Made by a program: the position numbers and the translations under genes
Part shown: piece after piece, positions 33,445 through 41,659 of the stretch
Numbering within the stretch: position 1 is the stretch's first letter
How the letters are laid out: each line of letters begins with the position of its first letter
Notes under the pieces: generated by a model
Told to the model about the DNA's origin: nothing
Databases searched by the model: none
What the model saw: the letters and a program-made list of their open reading frames with translations, nothing else
Assembly: GCA_913778205.1 (NCBI GenBank)
Contig: CAJYUW010000024.1
Span: 1 to 64,000 of the forward strand
Direction: 5' to 3'
From: an uncultured Curtobacterium sp.
Lineage (GTDB): Bacteria; Actinomycetota; Actinomycetes; Actinomycetales; Microbacteriaceae
Length of the DNA: 64,000 bases

Positions 33445-34380
33445 GTGACCGCCCACCGCGTCGACGCCTCGCTCGACACCGCCACCGACGTCTTCGACGC
33501 CGCGCGGCCACCCGTGCTCCGGGTCGACCCGGGTGACAGCGTCACCGTCCGGACCCTGAGCGCCGCCGGCTACACCGAACGCCAGCCGGAGCCCGGGACC
33601 GACGTCCCGACGCTCCTGCCGTCCCGCCGCGGGCACTGCCTCGTCGGACCGATCGCGGTGACGGGCGCGCGTCCGGGTCAGGTGCTCGCCGTGCACCTCG
33701 ACGACCTGGTGCCCGACGAGTGGGGGTACACCGGTTCGGGCGGTGTCGACACCCCGGTGAACCGGGCCCTCGGGCTCGTCGAGCCGGCGTCACGCGGTCC
33801 GCTCCTCTGGGAGGTCGACGCGGCGGCGGGGACGGCGCGGAACCAGCTCGGGCTGTCGGTCCGTACGGCACCGTTCCTCGGGGTGGTCGGCGTCGCCCCG
33901 GAGCCGACCGGCGAGCACTCGACCATCCCGCCGCGTCCGGTCGGCGGCGGGAACATCGACTGCCGGGAGCTCGTCGCCGGGTCCACGCTGTTCCTCCCGG
34001 TCACGGTCCCGGACGCGCTGCTCTGGGTCGGGGACGGCCACGCCGCACAGGGTGACGGCGAGGTCTCCGGCACCGCGATCGAGTGCGGCATGACGACGAC
34101 CATGACCCTCGCGGTCATCGACGACGCCCCCGTGGCCAGCATCCACGCGACGACCCCGGCGGGCCGGATCGCCTTCGGGTTCGACGCCGACCTCAACGCC
34201 GCCACCACGACGGCCCTCGACGCGATGGTCGACTGGATCGCGGGGCTGTTCGGCATCGGTCGCGCGGAGGCCCTCGCCATGGCGAGCGTCGCCGTGAGCA
34301 TGCGGGTCACGCAGGTCGCGAACCGCACGTGGGGCGTGCACGCACTGCTCCCCCACGACGCGATCACGGCGGCGCGCTGA
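33445..34380 (+). CDS. Acetamidase/formamidase family protein
   Basis: 311 residues of the FmdA/AmdA family, which hydrolyse short amides such as formamide to ammonia and acid. Landmarks are GHCLVGPIAVTGARPGQVLAVHL, GGGNIDCRELVAGSTLFLPV and WVGDGHAAQGDGEVSGTAIECGM, which carry the acidic and histidine residues of the active site, and MASVAVSMRVTQVAN near the end. GTG 33445 follows GAGGAT by six bases. The gene stands alone after the pit operon and ends 20 bp before the 60-bp palindrome. Confidence 0.85.
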   Translation: MTAHRVDASLDTATDVFDAARPPVLRVDPGDSVTVRTLSAAGYTERQPEPGTDVPTLLPSRRGHCLVGPIAVTGARPGQVLAVHLDDLVPDEWGYTGSGGVDTPVNRALGLVEPASRGPLLWEVDAAAGTARNQLGLSVRTAPFLGVVGVAPEPTGEHSTIPPRPVGGGNIDCRELVAGSTLFLPVTVPDALLWVGDGHAAQGDGEVSGTAIECGMTTTMTLAVIDDAPVASIHATTPAGRIAFGFDADLNAATTTALDAMVDWIAGLFGIGRAEALAMASVAVSMRVTQVANRTWGVHALLPHDAITAAR

Positions 34381-34400
34381 CGGCCCGGCGGGCCGACGGA

Positions 34401-34460
34401 CGGACGGGAGGCCCGGATCGCGTGACCGACGTCGGTCACGTGATCCGGGCCTCCCGTCCG
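34401..34460. repeat. 60-bp near-perfect palindrome, dispersed repeat copy B
   Basis: CGGACGGGAGGCCCGGATC (34401-34419) pairs with 34442-34460, and the core CGTGACCGAC (34421-34430) pairs with 34431-34440. Of 30 possible pairs only position 34420 with 34441 mismatches, and there is no spacer. It sits between the convergent acetamidase and SDR genes and would form a bidirectional terminator in RNA or a cruciform in DNA. Confidence 0.85.
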
Positions 34461-34470
34461 CGTGCCCGCG

Positions 34471-35223
34471 TCAGTGGGCGCTGTAGCCGCCGTCGACCAG
34501 GTGGTAGCTGCCGCTGATGAAGGACGCCTTGTCACTCAGCAGGAAGAGCACGAGCGCGGCGACCTCGGCGTCGGTGCCGAGGCGACCGGCCGCGTGCTCG
34601 TGCTCGAGCGCCGTCAGCGCCTCGGCCGAGAGCGACGAGCGCACGAGCGGGGTGTCGATGAACCCCGGGCCGACCGCGTTCGTGCGGACGCCCTGTGCGG
34701 TGTACTCGAGCGCCGCCACCTTCGTGAGGCCCACGAGGGCGTGCTTCGAGGCGACGTAGGCCGCGTTCTGCGCGATGCCGACCGAACCGAGCACCGACGA
34801 CATGTTGACGATCGCGCCACCGCCGGCCGCGAGCATCGCGGGGATCTCGTAGCGGAGGCCGTAGAAGACCCCGTCGAGGTCGACGCCGCGGACGCGGTCC
34901 CACGCCTCGACGTCGTACTCGCCGATCGGCTGCGGGGCGGCTCCGATGCCGGCGTTGTTCACCGCGAGGTGGAGCGCGCCGTACGTGTCGACCGCGAACC
35001 GCACCATGCGCTCGTTGTCGGCGGCGAGCGCGGAGTTCGCTTCGAACGCGCTCGCGGTGCCGCCGGCCGACTCGATCTCGGTGACGACCCGCTCGGCGGC
35101 ATCGCGCTTGATGTCGGTGACGACGACGCTCGCACCCGCGCGGGCGAGCTCCTTCGCGACGGCCTCGCCGATCCCGCTGCCGCCACCGGTGACGACGGCG
35201 ACCTTGCCCTCGAACTCGGACAT
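34471..35223 (-). CDS. Short-chain dehydrogenase/reductase
   Basis: A 250-residue classical SDR oxidoreductase. The coenzyme loop TGGGSGIGEAVAKELARAGA is at residues ~12-31, followed by VTDIK, which suggests NAD rather than NADP, then NNAGIG. The catalytic serine is in NMSSVLGSVG and the YxxxK pair is YVASKHALVGL. LFLLSDKASFISGSYHLVDGGYS is the usual C-terminal end. ATG 35223 has AAGGAG six bases upstream. It is divergent from a MarR gene across a region with two palindromes, so it may be regulated by it. Substrate unknown. Confidence 0.9.
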   Translation of the reverse strand: MSEFEGKVAVVTGGGSGIGEAVAKELARAGASVVVTDIKRDAAERVVTEIESAGGTASAFEANSALAADNERMVRFAVDTYGALHLAVNNAGIGAAPQPIGEYDVEAWDRVRGVDLDGVFYGLRYEIPAMLAAGGGAIVNMSSVLGSVGIAQNAAYVASKHALVGLTKVAALEYTAQGVRTNAVGPGFIDTPLVRSSLSAEALTALEHEHAAGRLGTDAEVAALVLFLLSDKASFISGSYHLVDGGYSAH

Positions 35224-35247
35224 GTGCTCCTTCTTCCGTTCAGTTGA

Positions 35248-35261
35248 GCAACACCTGTTGC
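35248..35261. promoter_or_regulatory. Palindrome GCAACA-CC-TGTTGC before SDR gene
   Basis: A perfect 6-2-6 inverted repeat 25 bases upstream of the SDR start, in the SDR-MarR divergent region; candidate operator. Confidence 0.5.
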
Positions 35262-35320
35262 CCACAGTCCGAACGGTACACCTGCGGCGCCCGTTCCGGA
35301 TCCGCTCTGCGCGCAACTGA

Positions 35321-35337
35321 TTCGTTCACTGAACTAA
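35321..35337. promoter_or_regulatory. MarR operator candidate
   Basis: TTCGTTCA-C-TGAACTAA is an 8-1-8 inverted repeat with one mismatch just upstream of the TAGGCT -10 (35343-35348) of the MarR gene. Its position suits autoregulation by the MarR protein, which is co-transcribed with the MFS gene. Confidence 0.6.
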
Positions 35338-35355
35338 TTTGCTAGGCTAACGACC

Positions 35356-35787
35356 ATGACCGCAACCGCCACCCGCACGTCGCTCGCGACCGACCTCCGG
35401 ATCGCGGTCAACCGGCTCTCGCGGACGCTCCGGAACCAGAAGGCCGACACGAGCGTCACCGACGCCCAGTTCTCCGCCCTCGCCCGGCTCCACCGCGACG
35501 GCCCGATGACCCTCGCGGAGCTCAGCCGGCAGGACGGGGTGACCCCGCCGTCGATGACGAAGACCGTCGCGGTCCTGATGGAGCGCGGGCTCGTGTCGAA
35601 GCGCCTGCACGGCGACGACCGCCGCAAGGTGCTCATCGGCACCACCGACGCCGGCGCGGCCTTCGTCGAGGAGACCCGACGCCGCCGCGACGGCTGGCTG
35701 AGCCCGCGGCTCAGCGTCCTCTCCCCGGCCCAGCGCCAGACGCTCGCCGACGCCACCGAGATCATGAGGAGGCTCGCCCAGCAGTGA
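35356..35787 (+). CDS. MarR-family regulator of the adjacent exporter
   Basis: 143 residues. A full MarR fold is visible: the N-terminal dimer helix (RIAVNRLSRTLRNQKAD), the recognition helix in LSRQDGVTPPSMTKTVAVLMERG and the wing HGDDRRKVLIGTTDAGA. Start ATG 35356 lies seven bases after TAGGCT, with a palindromic operator just upstream. The last codons overlap the start of the MFS gene (GTGA), so regulator and exporter form an autoregulated pair. Confidence 0.9.
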   Translation: MTATATRTSLATDLRIAVNRLSRTLRNQKADTSVTDAQFSALARLHRDGPMTLAELSRQDGVTPPSMTKTVAVLMERGLVSKRLHGDDRRKVLIGTTDAGAAFVEETRRRRDGWLSPRLSVLSPAQRQTLADATEIMRRLAQQ

Positions 35788-37130
35788 CCGCCATGTTCCG
35801 GTCCCTCGCGGGACGCAACTACCGCATCTGGTTCGCCGGTGCCCTCGTGTCGAACGTCGGCACCTGGATGCAGCGCACGGCACAGGACTGGATCGTGCTC
35901 ACGCAGCTCTCGGACAACGACGCGGTCGCGGTCGGGATCACGATGGCGCTGCAGTTCGGTCCGCAGCTGCTCCTGCTGCCCGTCACCGGGCTCGTCGCCG
36001 ACCGGTTCGACCGCCGCAGGATGCTCATGCTGACGCAGGGGCTCATGGGGGCGCTCGGCCTCGGACTCGGCGTCATGGTGCTCACCCACACCGCGACCCT
36101 GCTGTCGCTGTACGGGTTCGCGCTCGCGCTCGGGATCGTGGCCGCGTTCGACACCCCGATCCGGCAGACCTTCGTGTCCGACGTCGTGCAGGGCGAGCAC
36201 GTGTCGAACGCCGTCGCGCTCAACTCCGCGTCCTTCAATGCCGCACGGCTGATCGGCCCCGCGGTCGCCGGTGTGCTCATCGCGGCGGTCGGCTCCGGGT
36301 GGGTCTTCGTCATCAACGCTGCCTCGTTCCTCGCGGTCCTGGTCGCGCTGCGGTTCGTCGACCCGACCCAGCTCGCGGACCGACCGCGGGCGAAGCGGGG
36401 CAAGGGGCAGATCGTCGCGGGCTTCCGGTACGTGCGGACCCGGCCGGACATCATCGTCGTGCTGTGCATGATCTTCGTCGTGGGGACGTTCGGCGTGAAC
36501 TTCCCGATCTTCACGTCGACGATGGCGCGGATCGAGTTCCACCGGGGCGCGGGCGAGTTCGGCCTGCTCAACTCGGTGATGGCGATCGGCTCCGTCCTCG
36601 GCGCCCTGCTCTCGGCACGACGGGACCGACCCCGGATGCGCACGCTCGTCATCGCCTCGGCGGGGTTCGGTCTCGCGTGCACCGCCGCCGCGTTCGCCCC
36701 GACGTACTGGAGCTTCGCCGTCGTGCTGATGTTCGTCGGGCTCGCGTCCCTGACGTTCATGACCACCGCGAACGCCCTCGTCCAGACCACCACGACCCCG
36801 GCGATGCGCGGTCGCGTCATGGCGCTCTACATGGCGATCTTCGCGGGCGGGACCCCGATCGGCGCTCCCATCGTCGGCGCGATCGCCGACGCCGCCGGGC
36901 CGCGCTGGGCCATCGCCGTCGGGGCGGCCTCGGGGTTCGTCGCGCTCGCGATCGCCCTGGTCTGGCTCGTCCGGTTCCAGCGCCTCCGGCTCCGCTACGA
37001 CGCGGACTCGCGGCTGCACCTCGCGGTGACGCACGCGGTACCGGTGGTCAGCCCGCGCGCCGTGCGTGCCGCGCTGCGCCAGGAGCTCTCCCGCGACGAG
37101 GCGGTCGCGAACCGGTCCAGCGGCGTCTGA
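35784..37130 (+). CDS. MFS exporter (EntS-like, MFS_3)
   Basis: A 448-residue 12-helix permease of the MFS_3 (EntS-like) group. Its N-terminus FRSLAGRNYRIWFAGALVSNVGTWMQR is diagnostic and is followed by LVADRFDRRRMLML. The long C-terminal cytoplasmic tail is Arg-rich. GTG 35784 overlaps the MarR stop; ATG 35793 is an alternative. Members export siderophores, lipids or drugs. The last 19 bp of the gene are the first unit of the array at 37111. Confidence 0.88.
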   Translation: MTAMFRSLAGRNYRIWFAGALVSNVGTWMQRTAQDWIVLTQLSDNDAVAVGITMALQFGPQLLLLPVTGLVADRFDRRRMLMLTQGLMGALGLGLGVMVLTHTATLLSLYGFALALGIVAAFDTPIRQTFVSDVVQGEHVSNAVALNSASFNAARLIGPAVAGVLIAAVGSGWVFVINAASFLAVLVALRFVDPTQLADRPRAKRGKGQIVAGFRYVRTRPDIIVVLCMIFVVGTFGVNFPIFTSTMARIEFHRGAGEFGLLNSVMAIGSVLGALLSARRDRPRMRTLVIASAGFGLACTAAAFAPTYWSFAVVLMFVGLASLTFMTTANALVQTTTTPAMRGRVMALYMAIFAGGTPIGAPIVGAIADAAGPRWAIAVGAASGFVALAIALVWLVRFQRLRLRYDADSRLHLAVTHAVPVVSPRAVRAALRQELSRDEAVANRSSGV

Positions 37131-37223
37131 CCGGCACAGCGACGCTCGACCGGCACAGCGACGCTCGACCGGCGCAGCGGCGCCGACCGGCGCAGCGGCG
37201 TCTGACCGGCCCTGCGACGCTCC
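37111..37223. repeat. 6 x 19-bp array starting inside the MFS gene end
   Basis: Units of 18-19 bp beginning ACCGG(T/C)(C/G/A)CAGCG follow each other at 37111, 37130, 37149, 37168, 37186 and 37205. The first is the last coding 19 bp of the MFS gene, and the fifth ends CGGCGTCTG exactly as it does, so the array looks like repeated copying of the gene's 3' end. Confidence 0.8.
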
Positions 37224-37249
37224 GGCGGCGACTGACCGGTCGCCGGCCG

Positions 37250-38131
37250 TCAGGTGACCGGCGCGGGCGCCGAGAAGACCCGCTCCTCGAGGGCGGCGAC
37301 CACGGCCGAGGCGGTGTCCACGAGGTGCGCCGTCACCCCCGACAGGGCGGCGAGCGCCTCGTGCGGCGCCACCGCGTCGAGCGCGGCGACCGCCCGTCGG
37401 AACCCGGCGACCTCGTCGGCCACGCAGGCGGGCGCCACCCCCGCGAGACCGTCGGCGGCGCGGTGCGCGAGGAACCCCAGCGCACGCGGACTGTGCGTGT
37501 CGAGCAGCAGGAACGCAGCGGCCTCGGTCGGCTCGACGTCGCGGTGCGCCCCGCGGTGGAACGCCTCGCGAACACCGCACGCGCGGAGCACGTCGGACCA
37601 GGAGTCCGCCGAGTCCGGGTCGAGCAGGTCCGAGCCGAGCAGCGCCGCGGTCGTCCGGCACCGGCCGAGGGACCGCCCGAGGGTGAAGAACGCCCACACC
37701 TCGTCGCGACTCGCGTCCCCGTCGACGACACCGACCGCGAGGGCGCTCCGCTCCTTCGCCCAGGTGAGGAAGTCGCGGGCCCGGTCACCGCCGACCTTGC
37801 GCGGCATCCGCGACCGGGTGACGTCCAGGCAGTCCCAGAGCTCGGTGGACACGACCTCGCGCGCCCGGCGGGCACCGTCGCGGGCAACGGCGACCGCGCT
37901 GGCGATCGACGCGGGCTCGTGCCGGTCGAGCGCCAGGGCGTCGAGCGTGACCGTCGGATCCGGGTCGCGACGCACCGCGGCGCCGACCACCGAGCGCAGC
38001 GTGGCGGAACCCGCGGCCGCGTCGGCCGACTGCCGACGGACGACGTAGACGTCGAGGAGCCGGGCCACCGCGTCGGTGTGCTCGATCGCGGCACCGAGGC
38101 GGAACACGCTCCCGGCGAGATGGCTCAGCAC
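37250..38131 (-). CDS. Alpha-E domain protein (DUF403)
   Basis: A 293-residue all-alpha protein. LSHLAGSVFRLGAAIEHTDAVARLLDVYV at the start is the family pattern (LSRTAES-FW-GRY-ERAE-TARLLDV). The rest is a helical bundle with LGRSLGRCRTTAALL and HRGAHRDVEPTEAAAFLLLD. Alpha-E proteins usually neighbour a circularly permuted ATP-grasp protein and a transglutaminase-like peptidase and are thought to be part of a peptide-ligating system; those partners are missing here. GTG 38131 was chosen; no ribosome binding site is visible. Confidence 0.75.
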   Translation of the reverse strand: MLSHLAGSVFRLGAAIEHTDAVARLLDVYVVRRQSADAAAGSATLRSVVGAAVRRDPDPTVTLDALALDRHEPASIASAVAVARDGARRAREVVSTELWDCLDVTRSRMPRKVGGDRARDFLTWAKERSALAVGVVDGDASRDEVWAFFTLGRSLGRCRTTAALLGSDLLDPDSADSWSDVLRACGVREAFHRGAHRDVEPTEAAAFLLLDTHSPRALGFLAHRAADGLAGVAPACVADEVAGFRRAVAALDAVAPHEALAALSGVTAHLVDTASAVVAALEERVFSAPAPVT

Positions 38132-38227
38132 GTCCGCACCCGCATGCGGCGAACCTACTGAGCGGTCGTTGCCGTGGTGTTTCAGGCAGGGGTCACCGGT
38201 GTTGCGTGGCCGTTCGACGCGCACTCG

Positions 38228-38253
38228 CTAGACAATCTAACTAGAGCGTCTAG
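38228..38253. promoter_or_regulatory. MarR operator/promoter at 38228
   Basis: CTAGAC (38228-38233) and GTCTAG (38248-38253) are inverted arms 14 bases apart. TAGACA (38229-38234) and TAGCAT (38251-38256) can be the -35 and -10 elements with a 16-bp spacer, six bases before ATG 38263. The operator spans the promoter, which suits autorepression. Confidence 0.6.
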
Positions 38254-38262
38254 CATCGTGGT

Positions 38263-38793
38263 ATGACCACCGAGGAAGCAACACACTCCACGGGGTACTG
38301 GTACGGCGACCGGACGAGGGTCGACGCGGTCGACGTACTGAACGCCCTCCGGAGGTACCGGAGCGCCGAGAGCGCCGCACAGCGTCGAGCCCGCGAAGCC
38401 CTCGGCGTCGGCGAGAACGCCCTGCTCGCACTGCGAGTGCTCATCGACGCCGAACAGTCCGGTCGGCGCATCAACTCGAAGCAGCTCGCGGAGGAGCTCG
38501 GCATCACCGCGGCATCCACCTCCGCGCTCGTGGACCGTCTCGTCCGCTCCGGCCACGTCGAACGGCACCCGGATCCGCACGACCGCCGCGGGGTGTTCCT
38601 CACCGCGTCCGGGCAGTCGATGCGGCAGGCGTTCCAGGTGCTCGACCAGCTCGACGAGACCGGCGCCGCCGTCGCCTCGTCGCTCGGCGAGCCGGAGATC
38701 CGCGTCATCATCGCGTTCCTCGAGGAGATGACCCGGGTCGTCGACCACGTCGTGGCGGACGACTCCCGGTCGGACGACACCGCGGTCGCGTAG
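38263..38793 (+). CDS. MarR-family transcriptional regulator
   Basis: 176 residues with an N-terminal extension of ~35 residues before the MarR fold. The winged helix is in INSKQLAEELGITAASTSALVDRLVRSG and the wing in RHPDPHDRRGVFLTASGQ. A leaderless start follows the promoter/operator described at 38228. No permease or enzyme gene follows that would be an obvious target. Confidence 0.85.
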   Translation: MTTEEATHSTGYWYGDRTRVDAVDVLNALRRYRSAESAAQRRAREALGVGENALLALRVLIDAEQSGRRINSKQLAEELGITAASTSALVDRLVRSGHVERHPDPHDRRGVFLTASGQSMRQAFQVLDQLDETGAAVASSLGEPEIRVIIAFLEEMTRVVDHVVADDSRSDDTAVA

Positions 38794-38802
38794 CCTCGCC
38801 GC

Positions 38803-39018
38803 ATGACGAGCACGGCGACGGGGACCGAGGGGCACGACCCCGAGGACGACATGCCCCTGGCCGAGCTGGATGCCCGGGCGCGCGCGGACGCGGCGCTCCG
38901 GCGCATCCGAGCGGGCGCCGACCCCGCCCGCGAGGCCTTCGACCTCGCCAACACGATGAACGACGAGGCCGTGGGGCGGCTCGTCGGCGCCGTGCGGCGG
39001 TGGATCGGACGGCACTGA
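38803..39018 (+). CDS. Small hypothetical protein
   Basis: 71 residues, hydrophilic and mainly helical (LAELDARARADAALRRIRAGADPAREAFDLANTM split over two helices); no signal peptide, membrane segment or known domain. ATG 38803 is six bases after TAGCCT, a leaderless start, and the gene follows the MarR gene by nine bases, which supports a real but unassigned gene. Confidence 0.6.
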   Translation: MTSTATGTEGHDPEDDMPLAELDARARADAALRRIRAGADPAREAFDLANTMNDEAVGRLVGAVRRWIGRH

Positions 39019-39055
39019 GCGGAGCCTGCGGCACGCCGGCGCGCCCCGGAGTGGC

Positions 39056-39240
39056 CGGACAACGGCCGGTCCGCGGCGCCGACCGGGGTCGGACGCGGGG
39101 CCGACCGCGGTCCGGACGCCATGCGGACCGCGGTCGGAACGCTGCGCCGACCGACGGTCGGGACGCGGTGCCGACCGCCGGGCCGACCGCCGGTCAGAAC
39201 GCGGTGCCGACCGCCGGTCAGAACGCGGTGCCGACCGCCG
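39056..39240. repeat. Tandem array at the 3' end of the dehydrogenase gene
   Basis: The sequence is a series of diverged ~24-bp units (GTCAGAACGCGGTGCCGACC and variants). The two units at 39193-39216 and 39217-39240 are identical; the second contains the end of the dehydrogenase gene with its stop (TCA at 39218-39220). The first and the degenerate copies to the left are noncoding. Confidence 0.75.
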
Positions 39241-40066
39241 CGATGTCGTCGCCGCCGTGGCCCGCTGCGCTCGCGTCGGCGTAGACCCGTCCGAGGGCGT
39301 CCAGCAGGACCGTCGAAACCCCCGAGTCCCGAGCCGCGTCGGTGATCAGGCCGATGTCCTTCCGGATGCCGTCGAGCGCGAACTGCGCGGGGAACTCGCC
39401 GCGGATCATCGACTCGCCCTTCGTGTGGGCGTAGGGCGAGTCGCTGGCGCTGCCGTCGATCGCCTCGAGGAACAGCGCCGGATCGAGGCCGAGCGACCGG
39501 GCGATCGCGAGGGACTGCCCCGTCGCCGCGGTGATCGACGCGACCCAGGCGTTGGCTGCGAGCTTCAGCGCCGTGCCCTGCCCGACCTGGTCGCCGGCAC
39601 GGACGGTCTTGACCGCGATCGCGTCGAACACGGGCGCGACCGAGTCGAGCACGTCGGACGGTCCCGCCGCGAGGAGCGTGAGCTTCCCCTGCTCGGCCGG
39701 CGTCTTCGTACCGAGCATCATCGCCTCGACGAGCGTCACGCCGTACTTCGCCGCGAGCTGCACGACGGTCTCGGTGCCGGCGGTGCCGATGGTCGACGCC
39801 TGGACCCACACCGCAGCTTCCGGGGCGTCGCCGGCGGCCTGCTCGAGGACGTCCACCACGGCGTCGGTGTCGAAGAGGGTGAGGAGCACCACCTCGGCGT
39901 CCGAGACGGCCTCGGCGACGTCGTCCGCCACGGTCGCCCCCTGCGACCCGAGGGGCTCGGCGCGCTCCCGTGTCCGGTTCCACACCGTGACCTCGTGGCC
40001 TCCGCGCAGCAGCGAGCCGGCGACGCCGGCACCCATCGCACCCGTTCCCAACACCGACACCCGCAC
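39218..40066 (-). CDS. NAD(P)-dependent beta-hydroxyacid dehydrogenase-like protein
   Basis: 282 residues of the 6-phosphogluconate/3-hydroxyisobutyrate dehydrogenase family. The Rossmann motif GTGAMGAGVAGSLLRGGHEV is at residues ~7-26, followed by WNRTRERAE (an arginine after the second strand favours NADPH). The lysine-bearing GTALKLAANAWVASITAATGQS is the catalytic helix. Residues ~120-127 (TIGTAGTETV) are the substrate-binding loop. The GTG start is at 40066. Its last codons are repeated in the array to the left. The specific substrate is unclear; related proteins are imine reductases. Confidence 0.85.
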   Translation of the reverse strand: MRVSVLGTGAMGAGVAGSLLRGGHEVTVWNRTRERAEPLGSQGATVADDVAEAVSDAEVVLLTLFDTDAVVDVLEQAAGDAPEAAVWVQASTIGTAGTETVVQLAAKYGVTLVEAMMLGTKTPAEQGKLTLLAAGPSDVLDSVAPVFDAIAVKTVRAGDQVGQGTALKLAANAWVASITAATGQSLAIARSLGLDPALFLEAIDGSASDSPYAHTKGESMIRGEFPAQFALDGIRKDIGLITDAARDSGVSTVLLDALGRVYADASAAGHGGDDIAAVGTAF

Positions 40067-40125
40067 GAGCGACTCCGTCCTGCGCGGCTCCCTGCCGCGA
40101 CCGTCCCGACGCTACGCCGCGGCGG

Positions 40126-41229
40126 TCAGAGCGCCCCGCGAGCGGACAGCCACTGGGCGGGGTCCGTCGGCGCGCCACGCACGATGACCTCGAAGTGGAG
40201 GTGCGCCCCCGTCGAGACCCCCGTGCTGCCGACCGCGCCGATCCGCTGGCCGGCGTCGACCACCTGCCCCTCGACCACGTCGATGCGCGACAGGTGTCCG
40301 TAGCGGGTCTGCGTGCCGTCGACGTGCTGCACGAGTACCTGGTTGCCGTACCCGCCGAACACCCCGGCGGACACGACCCTGCCCGGCAGCACGGAGACGA
40401 CCCGGGTGCCGAGGGGCGCGGCGAAGTCGAGGCCCCGGTGGTCCGTCGAGCACGCGCCGCACCCGGCGACCAGACGCGCCCCGAAGCCTCCGGCCGTGGG
40501 GATCGTGCCGGCCACCGGTCGGACGACGCGCCCACCGGACGGCGTCGTGCTCGACCGATCGGTCGCACCGGTCCGCGGCCGCCCGGACGAGCCGACGTCG
40601 AACGCGTCGCGCTCGAACGCCGCCGCTCGGGCCCCGGGCGCGACGTACCGCTGCGCGGGGAGCCCGTCCTGCTGCCCGGGGAGCGCGACCGGCCAGGCGA
40701 CCGCCGCGCTGGTGGTCGGGGGTCCGCCGAGGGTGACCGCCTGGGGCGAGGACGCGACGGCGGACTGCGGCGACCCGACGGACACGACGAGACAGGCGGC
40801 CAGGGCGGTGGCCGTGACCGGGACGACCCTCGTGGCTGCCGCCGCGTCGCCGAGCACGCGGAGCGGGACCGTCACCGCCTCGGTGACGACGCCGGACAGC
40901 GCCGCCGCGATGCCACGGACCGGACCGGGTCGGGCCGCGGCACGCTCGGCCGCTCTGGCGGCTCGCCGGCCGGGAAGCTCGGGCTCAGGCTCGGGCTCGT
41001 GCCGCGCCGCTCGGGCGGCACGCCGCCCGGGCAGCTCGGGCTCGGGCTGCGCCGGTCGCGCGGCTCGCGGATCGGTGCGGTGGGGCACCGGGGCGGCAGG
41101 AGGGGACACCGCCGCCCCGGTGGTCTGGAGGGCTTGCTCGCGCTCCGCCGCCCGGAGGGACCGACGGGTCGGGAACGCAGCCTGGGAGTGCCCGGCACCG
41201 GTCACGGCACCGGGATGGACGGTCGTCAC
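40126..41229 (-). CDS. M23-family murein peptidase with membrane anchor
   Basis: 367 residues. The C-terminal LytM/M23 domain has the zinc ligands H and D in HRGLDFAAPLG and the HLHFEV motif, with GNQVLVQHVDGTQTRYGHLS between. An N-terminal cytoplasmic region is Arg/Ala/Pro-rich with two copies of EPELPGRRAARAA, then a membrane anchor (~130-150, VVPVTATALAACLVVSVG). The enzyme should cut peptidoglycan cross-bridges in the envelope. A hypothetical small protein gene starts 8 bp upstream in the same direction. Confidence 0.88.
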   Translation of the reverse strand: MTTVHPGAVTGAGHSQAAFPTRRSLRAAEREQALQTTGAAVSPPAAPVPHRTDPRAARPAQPEPELPGRRAARAARHEPEPEPELPGRRAARAAERAAARPGPVRGIAAALSGVVTEAVTVPLRVLGDAAAATRVVPVTATALAACLVVSVGSPQSAVASSPQAVTLGGPPTTSAAVAWPVALPGQQDGLPAQRYVAPGARAAAFERDAFDVGSSGRPRTGATDRSSTTPSGGRVVRPVAGTIPTAGGFGARLVAGCGACSTDHRGLDFAAPLGTRVVSVLPGRVVSAGVFGGYGNQVLVQHVDGTQTRYGHLSRIDVVEGQVVDAGQRIGAVGSTGVSTGAHLHFEVIVRGAPTDPAQWLSARGAL

Positions 41230-41237
41230 GAGCGGGC

Positions 41238-41558
41238 TCAGCCGCGGACGACGCCGTCGCGGGTGATGCGGTCGACCTCGGCCACCACGGCGTCGACGAC
41301 GGCGCGGGTGACGGCGTCCGCGACGGCCTCGACCAGGGCGAGCTGGTCGGGTCCGACGCTGAGGCCGTCGGCAGCCCGGGCCGTCACCCGCTGGTGGATG
41401 TCGTCGATCGCGGCGACGAGCGCCGCCGGGACCGTCGACGAGGGACGGGCAGCGAGGGGCGCGGACATCGGCGAGGTCGGGATCGACAGGGTCTGCGCGG
41501 GGACGGCCGCCTGCTCACGGGAGCGGGCGACGGCGTCGAAGAGGGGCGTGGAGGACAT
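41238..41558 (-). CDS. Hypothetical small protein upstream of M23 peptidase
   Basis: 106 residues, Ala/Ser-rich N-terminus (SSTPLFDAVARSREQAA), then a likely helical C-terminal half (VAAIDDIHQRVTARAADG, VEAVADAVTRAVVDAVV). No signal or membrane segment; not recognised. ATG 41558 follows GGAAGG. Because it starts 8 bp from the peptidase gene end of transcription order, both are probably co-expressed. A 25-bp element resembling one at 1711 lies at 41641, about 80 bp upstream. Confidence 0.6.
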   Translation of the reverse strand: MSSTPLFDAVARSREQAAVPAQTLSIPTSPMSAPLAARPSSTVPAALVAAIDDIHQRVTARAADGLSVGPDQLALVEAVADAVTRAVVDAVVAEVDRITRDGVVRG

Positions 41559-41659
41559 GCTGCTTGCCTTCCGGTCGGAGAGAGGGGCGAGCGGTTCGGT
41601 CCGCTCGGGTGCCGACGGCACGCCACCATTGCAGCACAGATATTTCAGATGCGCAATAC

